Origin: Poriferisodalis sp965204125
GTDB taxonomy: Bacteria; Actinomycetota; Acidimicrobiia; Acidimicrobiales; Poriferisodalaceae
Length of the DNA: 64,000 nt
Reading direction: 5' to 3'
Assembly (NCBI RefSeq): GCF_965204125.1
Contig: NZ_OZ241968.1
Span: 1,240,001 to 1,304,000, forward strand
The position numbers were made by a program, and so were the translations under genes. Position 1 is the stretch's first letter. The number at the start of each line of letters is the position of its first letter. Positions 15,664 through 24,213 of this stretch are shown one piece after another. The notes under the pieces are model-generated. The model was not told the origin of the DNA and did not search any database. It was given only the letters and a program-made list of their open reading frames with translations.

Positions 15664-17337
15664 ATGAGAAACCGGCTGCTTCGCTTCGCGACGTATGTCG
15701 CCGTGGGCGTCGTCACCGGATTCATCGTGGCCGCAGTCGCCGTGCTGACCGAGAAGGTGCTGCTCGAGCGAGTGCTGCACCTGCCGCCCTGGCAGCGGAT
15801 GATCGCTCCCGCACTCGGACTGTGGGGCGCCGTCATCATGCTGCGCTGGGCCGACGCCGGCCGCCGGCTCGCGCCCTCGACCTCCGAGGAGTACATCCGG
15901 TCGTTCCACGACCGCAACCACCCGATGCGATTCCGGGATCTCCCAGCGCGTCTGGTTGCCGGCATCGTGACGGTGGGCTCCGGCGGCGCGGTCGGCCTCG
16001 AGGGTCCGTCCATCTACGCCGGCGCCACGGCTGGCAATGCGATGCAGCGAGTGGTCCGGCGGCTGTTCCGGGGCCGGGAGGGATACGCGCTGCTCGTGGC
16101 AGGTGCCGCCGCAGGTGTCAGTGCCATCTTCCAGGCTCCCGCCACCGGTGTGCTGTTCGCGCTCGAAGCCCCCTACAAGAGCGACTTGGGCCGCAGGGCG
16201 CTGCTGCCCGCCCTGCTCTCCAGCGCTTCCAGCTACGTCGTATACGTGCTGGTCACCGGCTTCGACGACCGTCCCTTCGAGATCGGCACCGAGATGGTGA
16301 GCGTCCAGTTCGGCCGCCAAGAGCTGCTGGGCGCCGCGGTTGTCGGCGCCCTCTGCGGCCTCGCGGCGTCGGCGTTCTGCCGTGTGCTGGCCATGGCCAA
16401 GCGGATTCACGCTTCCGACCGGCCGTGGTGGATGATCGCGCTGGGCGCCGGGGGAATCCTGGTGGGTCTCGCTGCGCTGTGCGAGGTGCTGTTCGATGCG
16501 CCGCTGTCGCTGGGCCCGACCGCTGAGGGACAGCTCACCGACTGGGCGCTGAACCCCGAGGCGTCGCTGTGGCTGCTCGGCGCCCTGCTGGTGATCAGGA
16601 TCCTGGCGACCTCCACGGTGCTGGCGGGCGGCGGTGTGGGCGGCGTGTTCATCCCGCTCGCGGTGTTCGGCCTGATCGTGGGCCGCCTGGTGGGCGGGTG
16701 GATCGAGCTGGGGCCCGAGTCGCTGGCGTTCTTTCCCTTCATCGGCGTGGCCGCTTTCCTGGCAGCCGGCTACCGCACCCCGCTCGCGGCGGTGATGTTC
16801 GTGGCAGAGTCCACCGGGGCTCCGCTGTTCGTCGTGCCCGCGCTGGTGGCGGTGGCCGTGTCACAGGTGCTCATCGGCAATGCCTCGGTGTCGCAGTTCC
16901 AGCGCGACAGCCGCACCGGCCATCTCGAACGGCGCTTGGAGATGCCGGTCAACTCCGCCATGTCCACCGAGGTGCCGACCGTGAATGCCGATGCGCCGCT
17001 GGCCGATTTCGTGTGGGGCGTGGCACTGCCGCGCAAGCAGCTCGAAGCCATCGTGATCGGACCCGAACGGGAATTTCTCGGCGTGATACGGCTGAGCGAC
17101 ACCCGTGACGTGGACCGCAACGACTGGATGTCGGTGACGTGCGGCGAGGTGATGACAGCCGATATCACCCCGGCACGCCCGTCGTGGACGCTGCGCGAGG
17201 TCACCGAGGCGATGGCCGACGCCGAGATCGAGCTGTATCCGGTGATCGACAGCGGCGGGCGCATCGCGGGCATCGTCACCGAGAATGCCATCGTCAAGCT
17301 GGTGGACTTCCTCAACGAGACACAGGGCGACCGCTGA
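15664..17337 (+). CDS. ClC-family chloride channel/antiporter with CBS domains
   Basis: This 557-residue membrane protein has about ten hydrophobic segments (residues 10-415) followed by two CBS repeats (about 425-557). ClC signatures seen are GSGGAVGLEGPSIYAG, holding the gating Glu in a GxEGP motif (residues about 106-121), GVSAIFQAPATGVLFALE and GGGVGGVFIPLAVFG with the GxFxP motif. The first anion-selectivity motif, GSGIP, is not recognisable where expected (the stretch reads APSTSEEYIRSF). ClC proteins move chloride or related anions; whether this is a channel or a proton antiporter, or has unusual anion selectivity, cannot be decided. The gene is followed by a nitroreductase 36 bp downstream. 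Confidence 0.9.
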   Translation: MRNRLLRFATYVAVGVVTGFIVAAVAVLTEKVLLERVLHLPPWQRMIAPALGLWGAVIMLRWADAGRRLAPSTSEEYIRSFHDRNHPMRFRDLPARLVAGIVTVGSGGAVGLEGPSIYAGATAGNAMQRVVRRLFRGREGYALLVAGAAAGVSAIFQAPATGVLFALEAPYKSDLGRRALLPALLSSASSYVVYVLVTGFDDRPFEIGTEMVSVQFGRQELLGAAVVGALCGLAASAFCRVLAMAKRIHASDRPWWMIALGAGGILVGLAALCEVLFDAPLSLGPTAEGQLTDWALNPEASLWLLGALLVIRILATSTVLAGGGVGGVFIPLAVFGLIVGRLVGGWIELGPESLAFFPFIGVAAFLAAGYRTPLAAVMFVAESTGAPLFVVPALVAVAVSQVLIGNASVSQFQRDSRTGHLERRLEMPVNSAMSTEVPTVNADAPLADFVWGVALPRKQLEAIVIGPEREFLGVIRLSDTRDVDRNDWMSVTCGEVMTADITPARPSWTLREVTEAMADAEIELYPVIDSGGRIAGIVTENAIVKLVDFLNETQGDR

Positions 17338-17373
17338 GCTTGCCCCGACAACAAAGGCAGATGAGCGAGGCCG

Positions 17374-18093
17374 ATGATGAGTGAAGCCGAGCCGCAGCCG
17401 ATCGGGCTGCTCGAGGGTCTGGCGACAACCCGGGCAATCCGCCGCTACCTGCCCGAACCGATACCCGACGAGGACCTCGCATCGATCCTGTGGCACGCCA
17501 GCCGCGCGCCCAGCGGCTCCAACCGGCAGATGTTCCGCTTTGTGGTGCTGCGCGACGGGCCGGCAGCGCAGCAGGCAAAGGCCCTGCTCGGCCAGTGCTT
17601 TCGGGACGGCTGGAATGCGAAGCGTTCGGGCGACGGCTACACGCAAGGCTCCGGTGCCGCCGACGACTCGCCCAAGGCCCGCATGGCCCGCACCATGCAG
17701 CACTTCGTCGATCACTTCGAGGAGACGCCGGTGGTGATCCTGGCGTGCTTGGTGCGCTACCGGAAGCCCACCTACGCCGAGGGCGCATCGGTGTATCCGG
17801 CCGTGCAGAACCTGTTGCTGGCAGCACGGGCGCTCGGCTATGGCGGCGTCATCACCGGTTGGCACCGCGACGTCGAGGACGAGCTGCGCGAGCTGCTCGG
17901 CATCCCAGAGGGCGTGGCGATCCACGCCACCATCCCGCTCGGGCGGCCCGCAGGGCGCCACGGTCCGGTGCGGCGACGGCCGATACGTGAGCTGGTGTAT
18001 GAGGATCGCTGGGACCAGGTCGCGCCGTGGGCCGCCGACCCGCCTGACACGCGTTTCACCTCTGCAGGCCCGCCCCCCGGCTCACCGACCTAG
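17374..18093 (+). CDS. Nitroreductase-family FMN oxidoreductase
   Basis: This 239-residue protein carries the family opening TTRAIRRYLPEPIPDEDLASI and the FMN-phosphate-binding RAPSGSNRQMFRFVVL (residues 42-57), then GGVITGWH and a C-terminal PIRELVYEDRWD typical of small NAD(P)H-dependent nitroreductases. The physiological substrate is not evident. It overlaps the convergent rhodanese gene by 4 bp at the stop codons. Confidence 0.85.
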   Translation: MMSEAEPQPIGLLEGLATTRAIRRYLPEPIPDEDLASILWHASRAPSGSNRQMFRFVVLRDGPAAQQAKALLGQCFRDGWNAKRSGDGYTQGSGAADDSPKARMARTMQHFVDHFEETPVVILACLVRYRKPTYAEGASVYPAVQNLLLAARALGYGGVITGWHRDVEDELRELLGIPEGVAIHATIPLGRPAGRHGPVRRRPIRELVYEDRWDQVAPWAADPPDTRFTSAGPPPGSPT

Positions 18094-18920
18094 ACGGTCT
18101 CGGCGGGGCGATCGGTGTGGCTCCACTGCGACCACGAGCCGATGTACACCTGCGGGCGGCCGAGGCCCGCGCGTTCCATGGCCAGGGCATCCATGCAGGC
18201 GCTGACGCCTGAGCCGCAGTACACCACGGCGTTATTCCCGCCGTTTGCTTCCTCCACGCCTTCGTCCGCGTAGCGGGCGCGAAGCGTCGCAGCGTCGGCG
18301 AAACGACCCTTGGAGCCGAGATTGTCCGTCATCGGCACGTTGACCGCGCCGGGGATGTGGCCGGGGCGCGGATCGACCGGCTCGGTCTCGCCGCGGTAAC
18401 GGTCGCCTCCGCGGGCGTCGATGAGGACGGCGGCTGGGTCGGCTCCGGCATCGGCCGCAGCGTCGATGTCGACGAACGCCCCTTCTGGCCAGGCTCGTAC
18501 CGGGCACTCGCAGGCGGCTCGCGTGTTCGGTGCCGTCTCGGTAGCGCCCGTCCACGAGCCCAGTCCACCGTCGAGCAGTGCCGCATCGTGGCCGAGCACT
18601 CGCAGCATCCACACCATCCGGCCCGCCGCGGTGCCGTTCAGGTCGTCGTACGCCACCACCGGGTCGTCGGGGCCGATACCCAGGACCCCCAAGGATGCGG
18701 CGAAGCTCTCGGCGGTGGGCAGTGGATGGCGGCCATGGGCCGGCGTGCCGTGCGCGGACAGATGCGCGTCGAGATCCACCCAGATGGCGCCGGCGATGTG
18801 GCCCTCGAGGTAGGCGTCATAACCCGACCGGCCGTCGAGATACCAGCGCACGTCGCACAGCACGATGTCGTCGCGCCCGGCAAGCTCAGTGGCGCTCACC
18901 ACCGGCGGCAGTGAGGCCAT
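18090..18920 (-). CDS. Sulfurtransferase with two rhodanese domains (thiosulfate/3-mercaptopyruvate type)
   Basis: This protein of about 276 residues has an N-terminal inactive rhodanese domain (VLCDVRWYLDGRSGYDAYLEG, here split as VLCDVRWYLDGR and SGYDAYLEG, then GHIAGAIWVD) and a C-terminal active one with VVYCGSGVSACM, in which the loop Cys carries persulfide. These enzymes move sulfur from thiosulfate or 3-mercaptopyruvate to acceptors. ATG 18920 (MASLPPVVSATELAG) is preferred; a GTG at 18947 would add nine residues coming from a 30-bp duplication of the 3' end of the neighbouring gene. It lies downstream of the MBL-fold gene, so both probably act in sulfide/persulfide handling. Confidence 0.9.
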   Translation of the reverse strand: MASLPPVVSATELAGRDDIVLCDVRWYLDGRSGYDAYLEGHIAGAIWVDLDAHLSAHGTPAHGRHPLPTAESFAASLGVLGIGPDDPVVAYDDLNGTAAGRMVWMLRVLGHDAALLDGGLGSWTGATETAPNTRAACECPVRAWPEGAFVDIDAAADAGADPAAVLIDARGGDRYRGETEPVDPRPGHIPGAVNVPMTDNLGSKGRFADAATLRARYADEGVEEANGGNNAVVYCGSGVSACMDALAMERAGLGRPQVYIGSWSQWSHTDRPAETV

Positions 18921-18923
18921 CAC

Positions 18924-19018
18924 CCCTGCCCGAACATCATCAGCCACTGCGCCGCCATCACACGCTCGGCGCAGGGCACCGCTCTCAACCCTGCCCGAAC
19001 ATCATCAGCCACTGCGCC
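18924..19018. repeat. 30-bp direct duplication between the MBL-fold and rhodanese genes
   Basis: Bases 18924-18953 and 18989-19018 are identical 30-mers (beginning CCCTGCCCGAACATCATC), separated by 35 bp. The second copy encodes the last residues and end of the MBL-fold gene (AQWLMMFGQG); the first lies just before the rhodanese start. It looks like a local duplication of the upstream gene's 3' end. Confidence 0.9.
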
Positions 19019-19743
19019 TCGCTGCTTGGCTTGAAGACGTAGTTCATCTGGCGGGTCTGGCCCATGGTGGCGCTGGGCTCGAACGAGTACCGGTGGCCGG
19101 GAAACAGCACGGCCGAGTCGGGCACCTTGGCGAGCGTGTCGTGCAGCGAGCGATACATCGCAGCGGGGTCGCTGCCCGGCAGGTCCATCCGCCCGCAGCC
19201 GTCCAGGAACAAGGTGTCACCGGCCACGAGCGCCCCGCCCACCAGGAAGCACTGGCTGCCGGGCGTGTGGCCCGGGGTGTGCAGCAGCTCGATGTCGATC
19301 GCACCCACCGACACCACATCGCCAGGGGCGTGCAGCTCCATGTCGCTCATCGAGATGCCGGTGGTTTTCTGCACCAATTCGGCCTCGGGCGCCTGCAGGT
19401 GGATCTTCGTGCCTTGGCGTTCAAGCAGCTGGGCGACGCCCTCGATGCTGTAGCCCATCATGTTCCCGCCGATGTGATCGGCGTGGAAGTGCGTGGCGAG
19501 CACGCCGGTGAGCTGCATCTCGTCTTCGGCCAGGATGTCGAGCAGGTCGTCGACGGCATACGCCGGGTCCACCACGACCGCTTCGCGGGTCTCCCGGTCG
19601 CCGATGAGGTAGGCGAAGTTCACCATCTGGCGGGCGATCGGGTCGCCGGTGGCGAAGTCCTGGCCCGACAGCAGCTGGCGGAAGTAGAGCCGGCTCTCGC
19701 CGGGCTGGCGTGCCTGCGGGTCGTCGGCAGTGTCATCACCCAT
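18985..19743 (-). CDS. MBL-fold metallohydrolase, persulfide dioxygenase (ETHE1)-like
   Basis: This 252-residue protein has the metal motif THFHADHIGGN (H-x-H-x-D-H, residues about 84-92), HTPGHTPGSQCF, an AGDTLFLDGCGRMDLPG block and LFPGHRYSF, which match the ETHE1/persulfide-dioxygenase branch of glyoxalase II-like hydrolases. The 2-His-1-Asp iron site appears intact. These enzymes oxidise glutathione or other low-molecular-weight persulfides to sulfite; in actinomycetes the thiol could be mycothiol (inference). It precedes the rhodanese gene on the same strand, a common sulfide-detoxification pairing. Confidence 0.85.
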   Translation of the reverse strand: MGDDTADDPQARQPGESRLYFRQLLSGQDFATGDPIARQMVNFAYLIGDRETREAVVVDPAYAVDDLLDILAEDEMQLTGVLATHFHADHIGGNMMGYSIEGVAQLLERQGTKIHLQAPEAELVQKTTGISMSDMELHAPGDVVSVGAIDIELLHTPGHTPGSQCFLVGGALVAGDTLFLDGCGRMDLPGSDPAAMYRSLHDTLAKVPDSAVLFPGHRYSFEPSATMGQTRQMNYVFKPSSEAQWLMMFGQG

Positions 19744-19819
19744 GGCAGCGCACAGTACTCAGAGGCTGAGCTCCCGGGACGGGTTGGCCCTTCGGGTGCC
19801 GGCGCGGCAGTATGCGCCC

Positions 19820-20992
19820 ATGAGTCAAACGCCTGCATCGCTGTCGGACTTCTACGAGATGGACGAATTCCTCTCCGACGAGGAAACGATGATCCGCGAC
19901 ACAGTCGCCACGTTCGTGGCCAAGGAGTGGGACCCGATCGTTGGCGACCACTTCGAGGCAGGCACGTTCCCGATGGAGCTGATCCCGACGATCGCCGACA
20001 TGGGCCTGCTCGGCATGCACCTCGACGGCTACGGATGCGCGGGCGCGTCGGCCATGGCGTACGGCGTGGCCTGTCGCGAACTCGAAGCCGGCGACAGCGG
20101 ACTGCGCAGCTTCGTGTCGGTGCAGGGGTCGCTGTGCATGTTCCCGATCTGGCGCTACGGCTCCACCGAGCAGAAGGAGCACTGGCTGCCGCGCATGGCC
20201 GCGGGCGAGATCATCGGCTGCTTCGGGCTGACCGAGCCCGACCACGGCTCTGATCCGGCATCCATGACCACGCGGGCGGTGCGGCGGGGCGACACCTGGA
20301 TCCTCAACGGGGCCAAGCGGTGGATCACCAACGCCGGGCTCGCCGATCTGGCCATCGTGTGGGCCAACACCGACGACGGCTTCCGGGGCTTCCTGGTGCC
20401 CACCGACTCGCCCGGCTTCGAGGCCCGCAAGATCCAGAACAAGCTCTCGCTGCGGGCCTCGGTGACCGGCGAGTTCTACATGGACGATGTCGAAGTGCCC
20501 GAGTCGATGCGCCTGCCCGACGCGCTCAGCATCGGCGCGCCGCTGAGCTGTCTGTCCGAGGCCCGCTTCGGCATCGCCTTCGGCGCTGTCGGCGTGGCCC
20601 GCTGCTGCTACGAGCAGGCGCTCAGCTACCAGCTCGAACGCCCCCAGTTCGGCAAGCCGCTGGCCAGCTTCCAGATCAGCCAGATCAAGTTCGCCGACAT
20701 GCTCACCGACATCACCAACGCCAACCTGCAGGCCATGCGACTGGGCCAGCTCAAGGAACAGCACCGGCTGCGACCGCATCACATCTCGATGGCCAAGCGT
20801 CACAACTGCCGCGTCGCCATCGATACCGCCCGCACCGCCCGGGCGATGATGGGCGCCAACGGCGTCTCCACGGAGTACGCGCCGATGCGCCATGCGGCGA
20901 ACATAGAATCGGTCATGACCTACGAGGGCACCGAGGAGATCCACGGGCTGATCCTGGGTCAGCAGATCACCAACATCCCGGCCTTCCGCTGA
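19820..20992 (+). CDS. Acyl-CoA dehydrogenase, glutaryl-CoA dehydrogenase-like
   Basis: This protein of about 390 residues shows GYGCAGASAMAYGVACRELE, SGLRSFVSVQGSLCM, FGLTEPDHGSDP, KRWITNAGLADL (FAD/substrate contacts) and the C-terminal YEGTEEIHGLILGQ holding the catalytic Glu. The RSFVSVQ-SL block and YEGTE-IH end are closest to glutaryl-CoA dehydrogenases of lysine/tryptophan breakdown, but decarboxylating activity cannot be proved by eye. ATG 19820 is preceded by CAGTAT ending six bases upstream, a plausible leaderless -10; an upstream in-frame start at 19730 would overlap the divergent MBL gene. Confidence 0.88.
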   Translation: MSQTPASLSDFYEMDEFLSDEETMIRDTVATFVAKEWDPIVGDHFEAGTFPMELIPTIADMGLLGMHLDGYGCAGASAMAYGVACRELEAGDSGLRSFVSVQGSLCMFPIWRYGSTEQKEHWLPRMAAGEIIGCFGLTEPDHGSDPASMTTRAVRRGDTWILNGAKRWITNAGLADLAIVWANTDDGFRGFLVPTDSPGFEARKIQNKLSLRASVTGEFYMDDVEVPESMRLPDALSIGAPLSCLSEARFGIAFGAVGVARCCYEQALSYQLERPQFGKPLASFQISQIKFADMLTDITNANLQAMRLGQLKEQHRLRPHHISMAKRHNCRVAIDTARTARAMMGANGVSTEYAPMRHAANIESVMTYEGTEEIHGLILGQQITNIPAFR

Positions 20993-21139
20993 CAGCGCGC
21001 ACGGCCGCATGACAGCGGCGCGTGTCATGGTCTCGCGACCGACACGCGACCGCAATGGCCCTGCGGGAACGATCACGGGACCATGAGCGTCACTCAGGTA
21101 GCGCCGCTCGACGAGCGGCCGACCCAGGGAGGGGACGCC

Positions 21140-22570
21140 ATGGGGGTTCCAAGCAAGCGCCGAACCAGCAGTAGCCCAGGCAGATGGGCACGATCGCTGG
21201 CCGTGACCGCGGCAGTACTGACCGTGACTGTCCTGGCAGTGGCCTGCGCCGGCAGCGGCGACGACGATTCGTACGCCGACGCTGAAGCCACGGCCGCTGC
21301 TGCTGAAGAGCACATGGAAGCCGCTTCCGCCGACATGGACGACGGAGAAGAGATGGCCATGGAGGAAGAGGCCAGGGAGGTCCAGCTGACTTCGAGCGGC
21401 GCCGCCGCTGAAGAAGATATGTCGGATGACTCCGGCACAAGCGCCTTGGCGGCGGGGGTGCCCGCTGTGCCAGCCGATCTCGGCCGCGACATCATCTACA
21501 CGGCCTGGATAGCGGTAGAGACCGCCGACGTGGCCGCCGCTGCAGCGCAGGCCAACTCGATCATCCAAGGACTCGGCGGGTTCACATTCTCCCAGGACAC
21601 ACACACCCAAGGCCTTGCCTACACCACGCTGACCTTCAAGGTCCGGCCCGAGCAGTTCTCGACGGCGCTGGAACGGCTGTCCAACGTGGGCGAATTGGTC
21701 GAACAATCCGTGAACGCCGAGGATGTCACCGACATCGTCGTCGACCTGAACAGCCGCATCTCGACCGCCGAAATCAGCGTGAACCGGTTGCGCGACTTCC
21801 TGTCGCAGGCCACCGACGTGAAAGGCGTCGCCGAACTGGAACGCGAGCTGGCCAACCGCGAGACCAACCTGGAACGGCTCCGCGGGCAACTGCGCTCGCT
21901 GCGTGACCGAGTGGACCTGGCCACGATCACGCTGTCGATCACGGAGTCGGTCGAGGCGGTGCCGCGCACCTCGGCGGTCCTGCGGGCCTGGATGGCAGAC
22001 GGCGACGACGACCCGTGCCTCGGGTTCACGGATCTGGCCACCTCGCCGGACGGTGATGTGGGCTTCTGCTTCGAGCTGGAGAACGAAGGCGAGACCGTGC
22101 TCACCGGGGTGACGCTGAGCTCGAATGAGCTGCGGTTCAACACCGATGATCTGATCGTGCCGGACGGAACGGATCTCGACCGGATCGAGCCCGGCGAGCG
22201 AGCAGTGGCGACGCTGACTCTGCCGGTCACCGATGGGCGCATCGCTGGGCGGGTGGCGACCCGCGGGCTGGAGATCAACGTCCGGCTGAGCGCAGTGCCC
22301 GTCACCGAGAGCGGCACGGAACTGGCCCGACTGGCCCGCAGCCAAGGTCTGTATCTCTTCGTCGAGGAAGAGGACGCGCCGCCGAGCTTCGGCGATGCGC
22401 TGAGCGGCGGCTGGAACGCGCTGGTTGCGGTCGGCAACGGCGTGCTGCTCATCATCGGCGCCCTGCTGCCGTTCCTGCCGGTCATCCTGATCGCGCTGGC
22501 GGTGGCGTGGTGGTGGCTGCGGCGGCGTCGGGCCCGGCAGGCCGGCGCGGCGCCCGGCGCCGAGGCCTGA
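21140..22570 (+). CDS. DUF4349 lipoprotein
   Basis: This protein of about 476 residues has a basic N-terminus, a hydrophobic signal segment ending in the lipobox LAVACAG (Cys near residue 37), an acidic low-complexity stretch, then a DUF4349 region (RDIIYTAWIAVETADVAAAA to VDLATITLSITES, about 110-280) including a coiled-coil-like ELERELANRETNLERLRGQL, a beta-rich segment, and a C-terminal transmembrane helix (GVLLIIGALLPFLPVILIAL) followed by Arg-rich residues. It should be membrane-anchored at both ends and face outside. ATG 21140 has a GGAGGGGA Shine-Dalgarno five bases upstream; ATG 21083 would be an alternative. Function of DUF4349 is unknown. Confidence 0.85.
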   Translation: MGVPSKRRTSSSPGRWARSLAVTAAVLTVTVLAVACAGSGDDDSYADAEATAAAAEEHMEAASADMDDGEEMAMEEEAREVQLTSSGAAAEEDMSDDSGTSALAAGVPAVPADLGRDIIYTAWIAVETADVAAAAAQANSIIQGLGGFTFSQDTHTQGLAYTTLTFKVRPEQFSTALERLSNVGELVEQSVNAEDVTDIVVDLNSRISTAEISVNRLRDFLSQATDVKGVAELERELANRETNLERLRGQLRSLRDRVDLATITLSITESVEAVPRTSAVLRAWMADGDDDPCLGFTDLATSPDGDVGFCFELENEGETVLTGVTLSSNELRFNTDDLIVPDGTDLDRIEPGERAVATLTLPVTDGRIAGRVATRGLEINVRLSAVPVTESGTELARLARSQGLYLFVEEEDAPPSFGDALSGGWNALVAVGNGVLLIIGALLPFLPVILIALAVAWWWLRRRRARQAGAAPGAEA

Positions 22571-22604
22571 TCTCTCCGCGGCTCTTCAGCGGCCGCTGGC
22601 AGAA

Positions 22605-22649
22605 TCGGACATATTCGGACGTCCATGGGCGATGTCCGTTTGTGTCCGA
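22605..22649. promoter_or_regulatory. Multiple-half-site operator before the alkylation repair operon
   Basis: Within 45 bp there are four CGGAC/GTCCG half-sites: TCGGACA (22605-22611) with its exact inverse TGTCCGA (22643-22649), and nested copies TTCGGAC and ATGTCCG (22632-22638), the latter also the inverse of CGGACAT at 22606-22612. It lies just upstream of the Ada-AlkA start and is a likely binding region for the operon's regulator, perhaps the Ada domain itself. Confidence 0.6.
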
Positions 22650-22659
22650 TGCGGCCTGC

Positions 22660-22672
22660 CAGACTCACCTCA
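22660..22672 (+). promoter_or_regulatory. Putative leaderless -10 box of the alkylation repair operon
   Basis: CAGACT (22660-22665) keeps the key A2 and T6 of a -10 hexamer and stands six bases before ATG 22672. No Shine-Dalgarno is visible before this ATG, in keeping with a leaderless transcript. Confidence 0.35.
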
Positions 22673-24213
22673 TGCAGGTATCGGCCGTGCGCACGACGGG
22701 CATCTACTGCCGAGCGGACTGCTCGGCGCAGCCGCTGCCGCGCAACGTGACGCAGTACTCCAACCCGGTGGCCGCGGAGGCGAACGGATTCCGTCCCTGC
22801 CTGCGCTGCCATCCAGAGCGTCGCGCCGGATCGCTCGCCGACCTGGACGTGCCGGTGCCGGTCGGGGCGGCCCTGCTGCGGATCAACGACGGGTTCTTGG
22901 ACGACCACGACGAAGAGGCGCTCGCAGCCCACGTGGGCTATAGCGGCCGGCAACTGCGGCGGCTGTTCGAGCACCATGTCGGGGCGACGCCCACCACCAT
23001 CGCCCGGTCGCGTCGTGCGCACTTTGCTCGCTGCCTGATCGACGACACCGATCTGACCTTCGCCGAGATCGCCCGGGCCGCGGGCTTCGGCGGGCCGCGC
23101 CAACTGCATCGGACCATCACATCGGTGTTCTGCTTCACGCCCACCGAGCTGCGCTCAAGACGGCGGCAGGGCGAGCGGCCTCACCTCGACGGCGGTCTCG
23201 TGCTCGCGGTGCCGTATCTGGCGCCGTTCGACTTCGAGACGTTCATCTCGCACCAGGGCGCTCGAGCCATCCCCGGCGTCGAAGCCGTCAGCGCCGATGC
23301 CGACGGGCACTCCAGCTATATCCGCAGCTTCAGCGCCTGCGGCCACCCCGGCATTGCCGAGCTGGCTGTGCCCGAAAGCGCCGCTCCCATGGCGGTCGGG
23401 CCGAACAGCGCCGCCGCTGTGCCTGCTGCTGGCGACCGAGACCACTTGCAGCTGCGGCTGCACTTGCCGACGTACGACTCGATCATCGATGCGGTGAGCC
23501 GCTGCCGGGCGATGCTCGGTACCGACGACGACCCGTCACCGGCCGAAGCTGCGCTGGCCGATGATCCGCTCATCGGCCCTCTGGTGCGGCAGGCGCCCGG
23601 GCTGCGGGTGCCGCGATCATGGGACCGTTTCGAGACCGCCATCCGCATCGTTGTCGGCCAGCAGATCTCGCTCGCTGCGGCTTCCACGATGTGCGGCCGT
23701 ATCGCCCAGCGCCTCGGCACGCCCTTCGAACCTCCATCGGAGTGCTGCGTCGACGTCCAAGTGCCTTTGACCCATCTGTTCCCGGGTGCGGCGAGCTTGG
23801 CTGATGCCGGAGCGTCCGGGCTCGCCGGGCTCGGATTCACCCAGCGACGCATCGACACCATCGTGGGCCTGTCCGAAGCCGTCGCGAGCGGCGATCTCGA
23901 CTTGAGCGCGGCAGACACGCTCGACGACACCGTGGCGCGGCTCTGCGAACTGCCCGGCATCGGCCCGTGGACCGCGCACCTCATCGCCATGCGCGTCTTC
24001 GGCGCAGACGATGCGTTCCCCGCCTCAGACCTCGGCCTGCGCCGGGTCGCCGAGCGTCTCGTCGGCCACTCCGTCACCGCCGCCGAGCTAGAAGCGTTGG
24101 CCGAGCCGTGGCGCCCTTACCGTTCGTGGGCTGCACAGCACCTGTGGCACGCCGCCGGCAAGTCCAGCCCATCATCCGCTGACAAACCCAGCACAACCGG
24201 GAGCAACTCATGA
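22672..24213 (+). CDS. alkA: Ada-AlkA fusion: methylphosphotriester-sensing regulator plus 3-methyladenine DNA glycosylase
   Basis: About 513 residues. The N-terminal Ada zinc domain has Cys13, Cys17, Cys43 and Cys46 (TTGIYCRADCSAQ and FRPCLRCHPER); then an AraC-type helix-turn-helix (about 60-150), an AlkA N-terminal domain and a HhH-GPD domain with LPGIGPWTAHLIAMRVFG and FPASDLGLRR, whose Asp is catalytic. The same fusion is known in mycobacteria. It senses methyl damage, activates the operon and excises alkylated bases. The protein begins unusually close to the zinc site, lacking about 20 residues commonly seen before VRTTGIYC. An ATGA overlap couples it to ogt. Confidence 0.92.
   Translation: MQVSAVRTTGIYCRADCSAQPLPRNVTQYSNPVAAEANGFRPCLRCHPERRAGSLADLDVPVPVGAALLRINDGFLDDHDEEALAAHVGYSGRQLRRLFEHHVGATPTTIARSRRAHFARCLIDDTDLTFAEIARAAGFGGPRQLHRTITSVFCFTPTELRSRRRQGERPHLDGGLVLAVPYLAPFDFETFISHQGARAIPGVEAVSADADGHSSYIRSFSACGHPGIAELAVPESAAPMAVGPNSAAAVPAAGDRDHLQLRLHLPTYDSIIDAVSRCRAMLGTDDDPSPAEAALADDPLIGPLVRQAPGLRVPRSWDRFETAIRIVVGQQISLAAASTMCGRIAQRLGTPFEPPSECCVDVQVPLTHLFPGAASLADAGASGLAGLGFTQRRIDTIVGLSEAVASGDLDLSAADTLDDTVARLCELPGIGPWTAHLIAMRVFGADDAFPASDLGLRRVAERLVGHSVTAAELEALAEPWRPYRSWAAQHLWHAAGKSSPSSADKPSTTGSNS

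Noticed and set aside
19736..22345. Very long (869-codon) open frame on the minus strand
   Set aside because: It lies opposite the acyl-CoA dehydrogenase and DUF4349 genes, has no family motifs and shows the His/Arg/Gly/Gln-rich composition of shadow frames in high-GC DNA.
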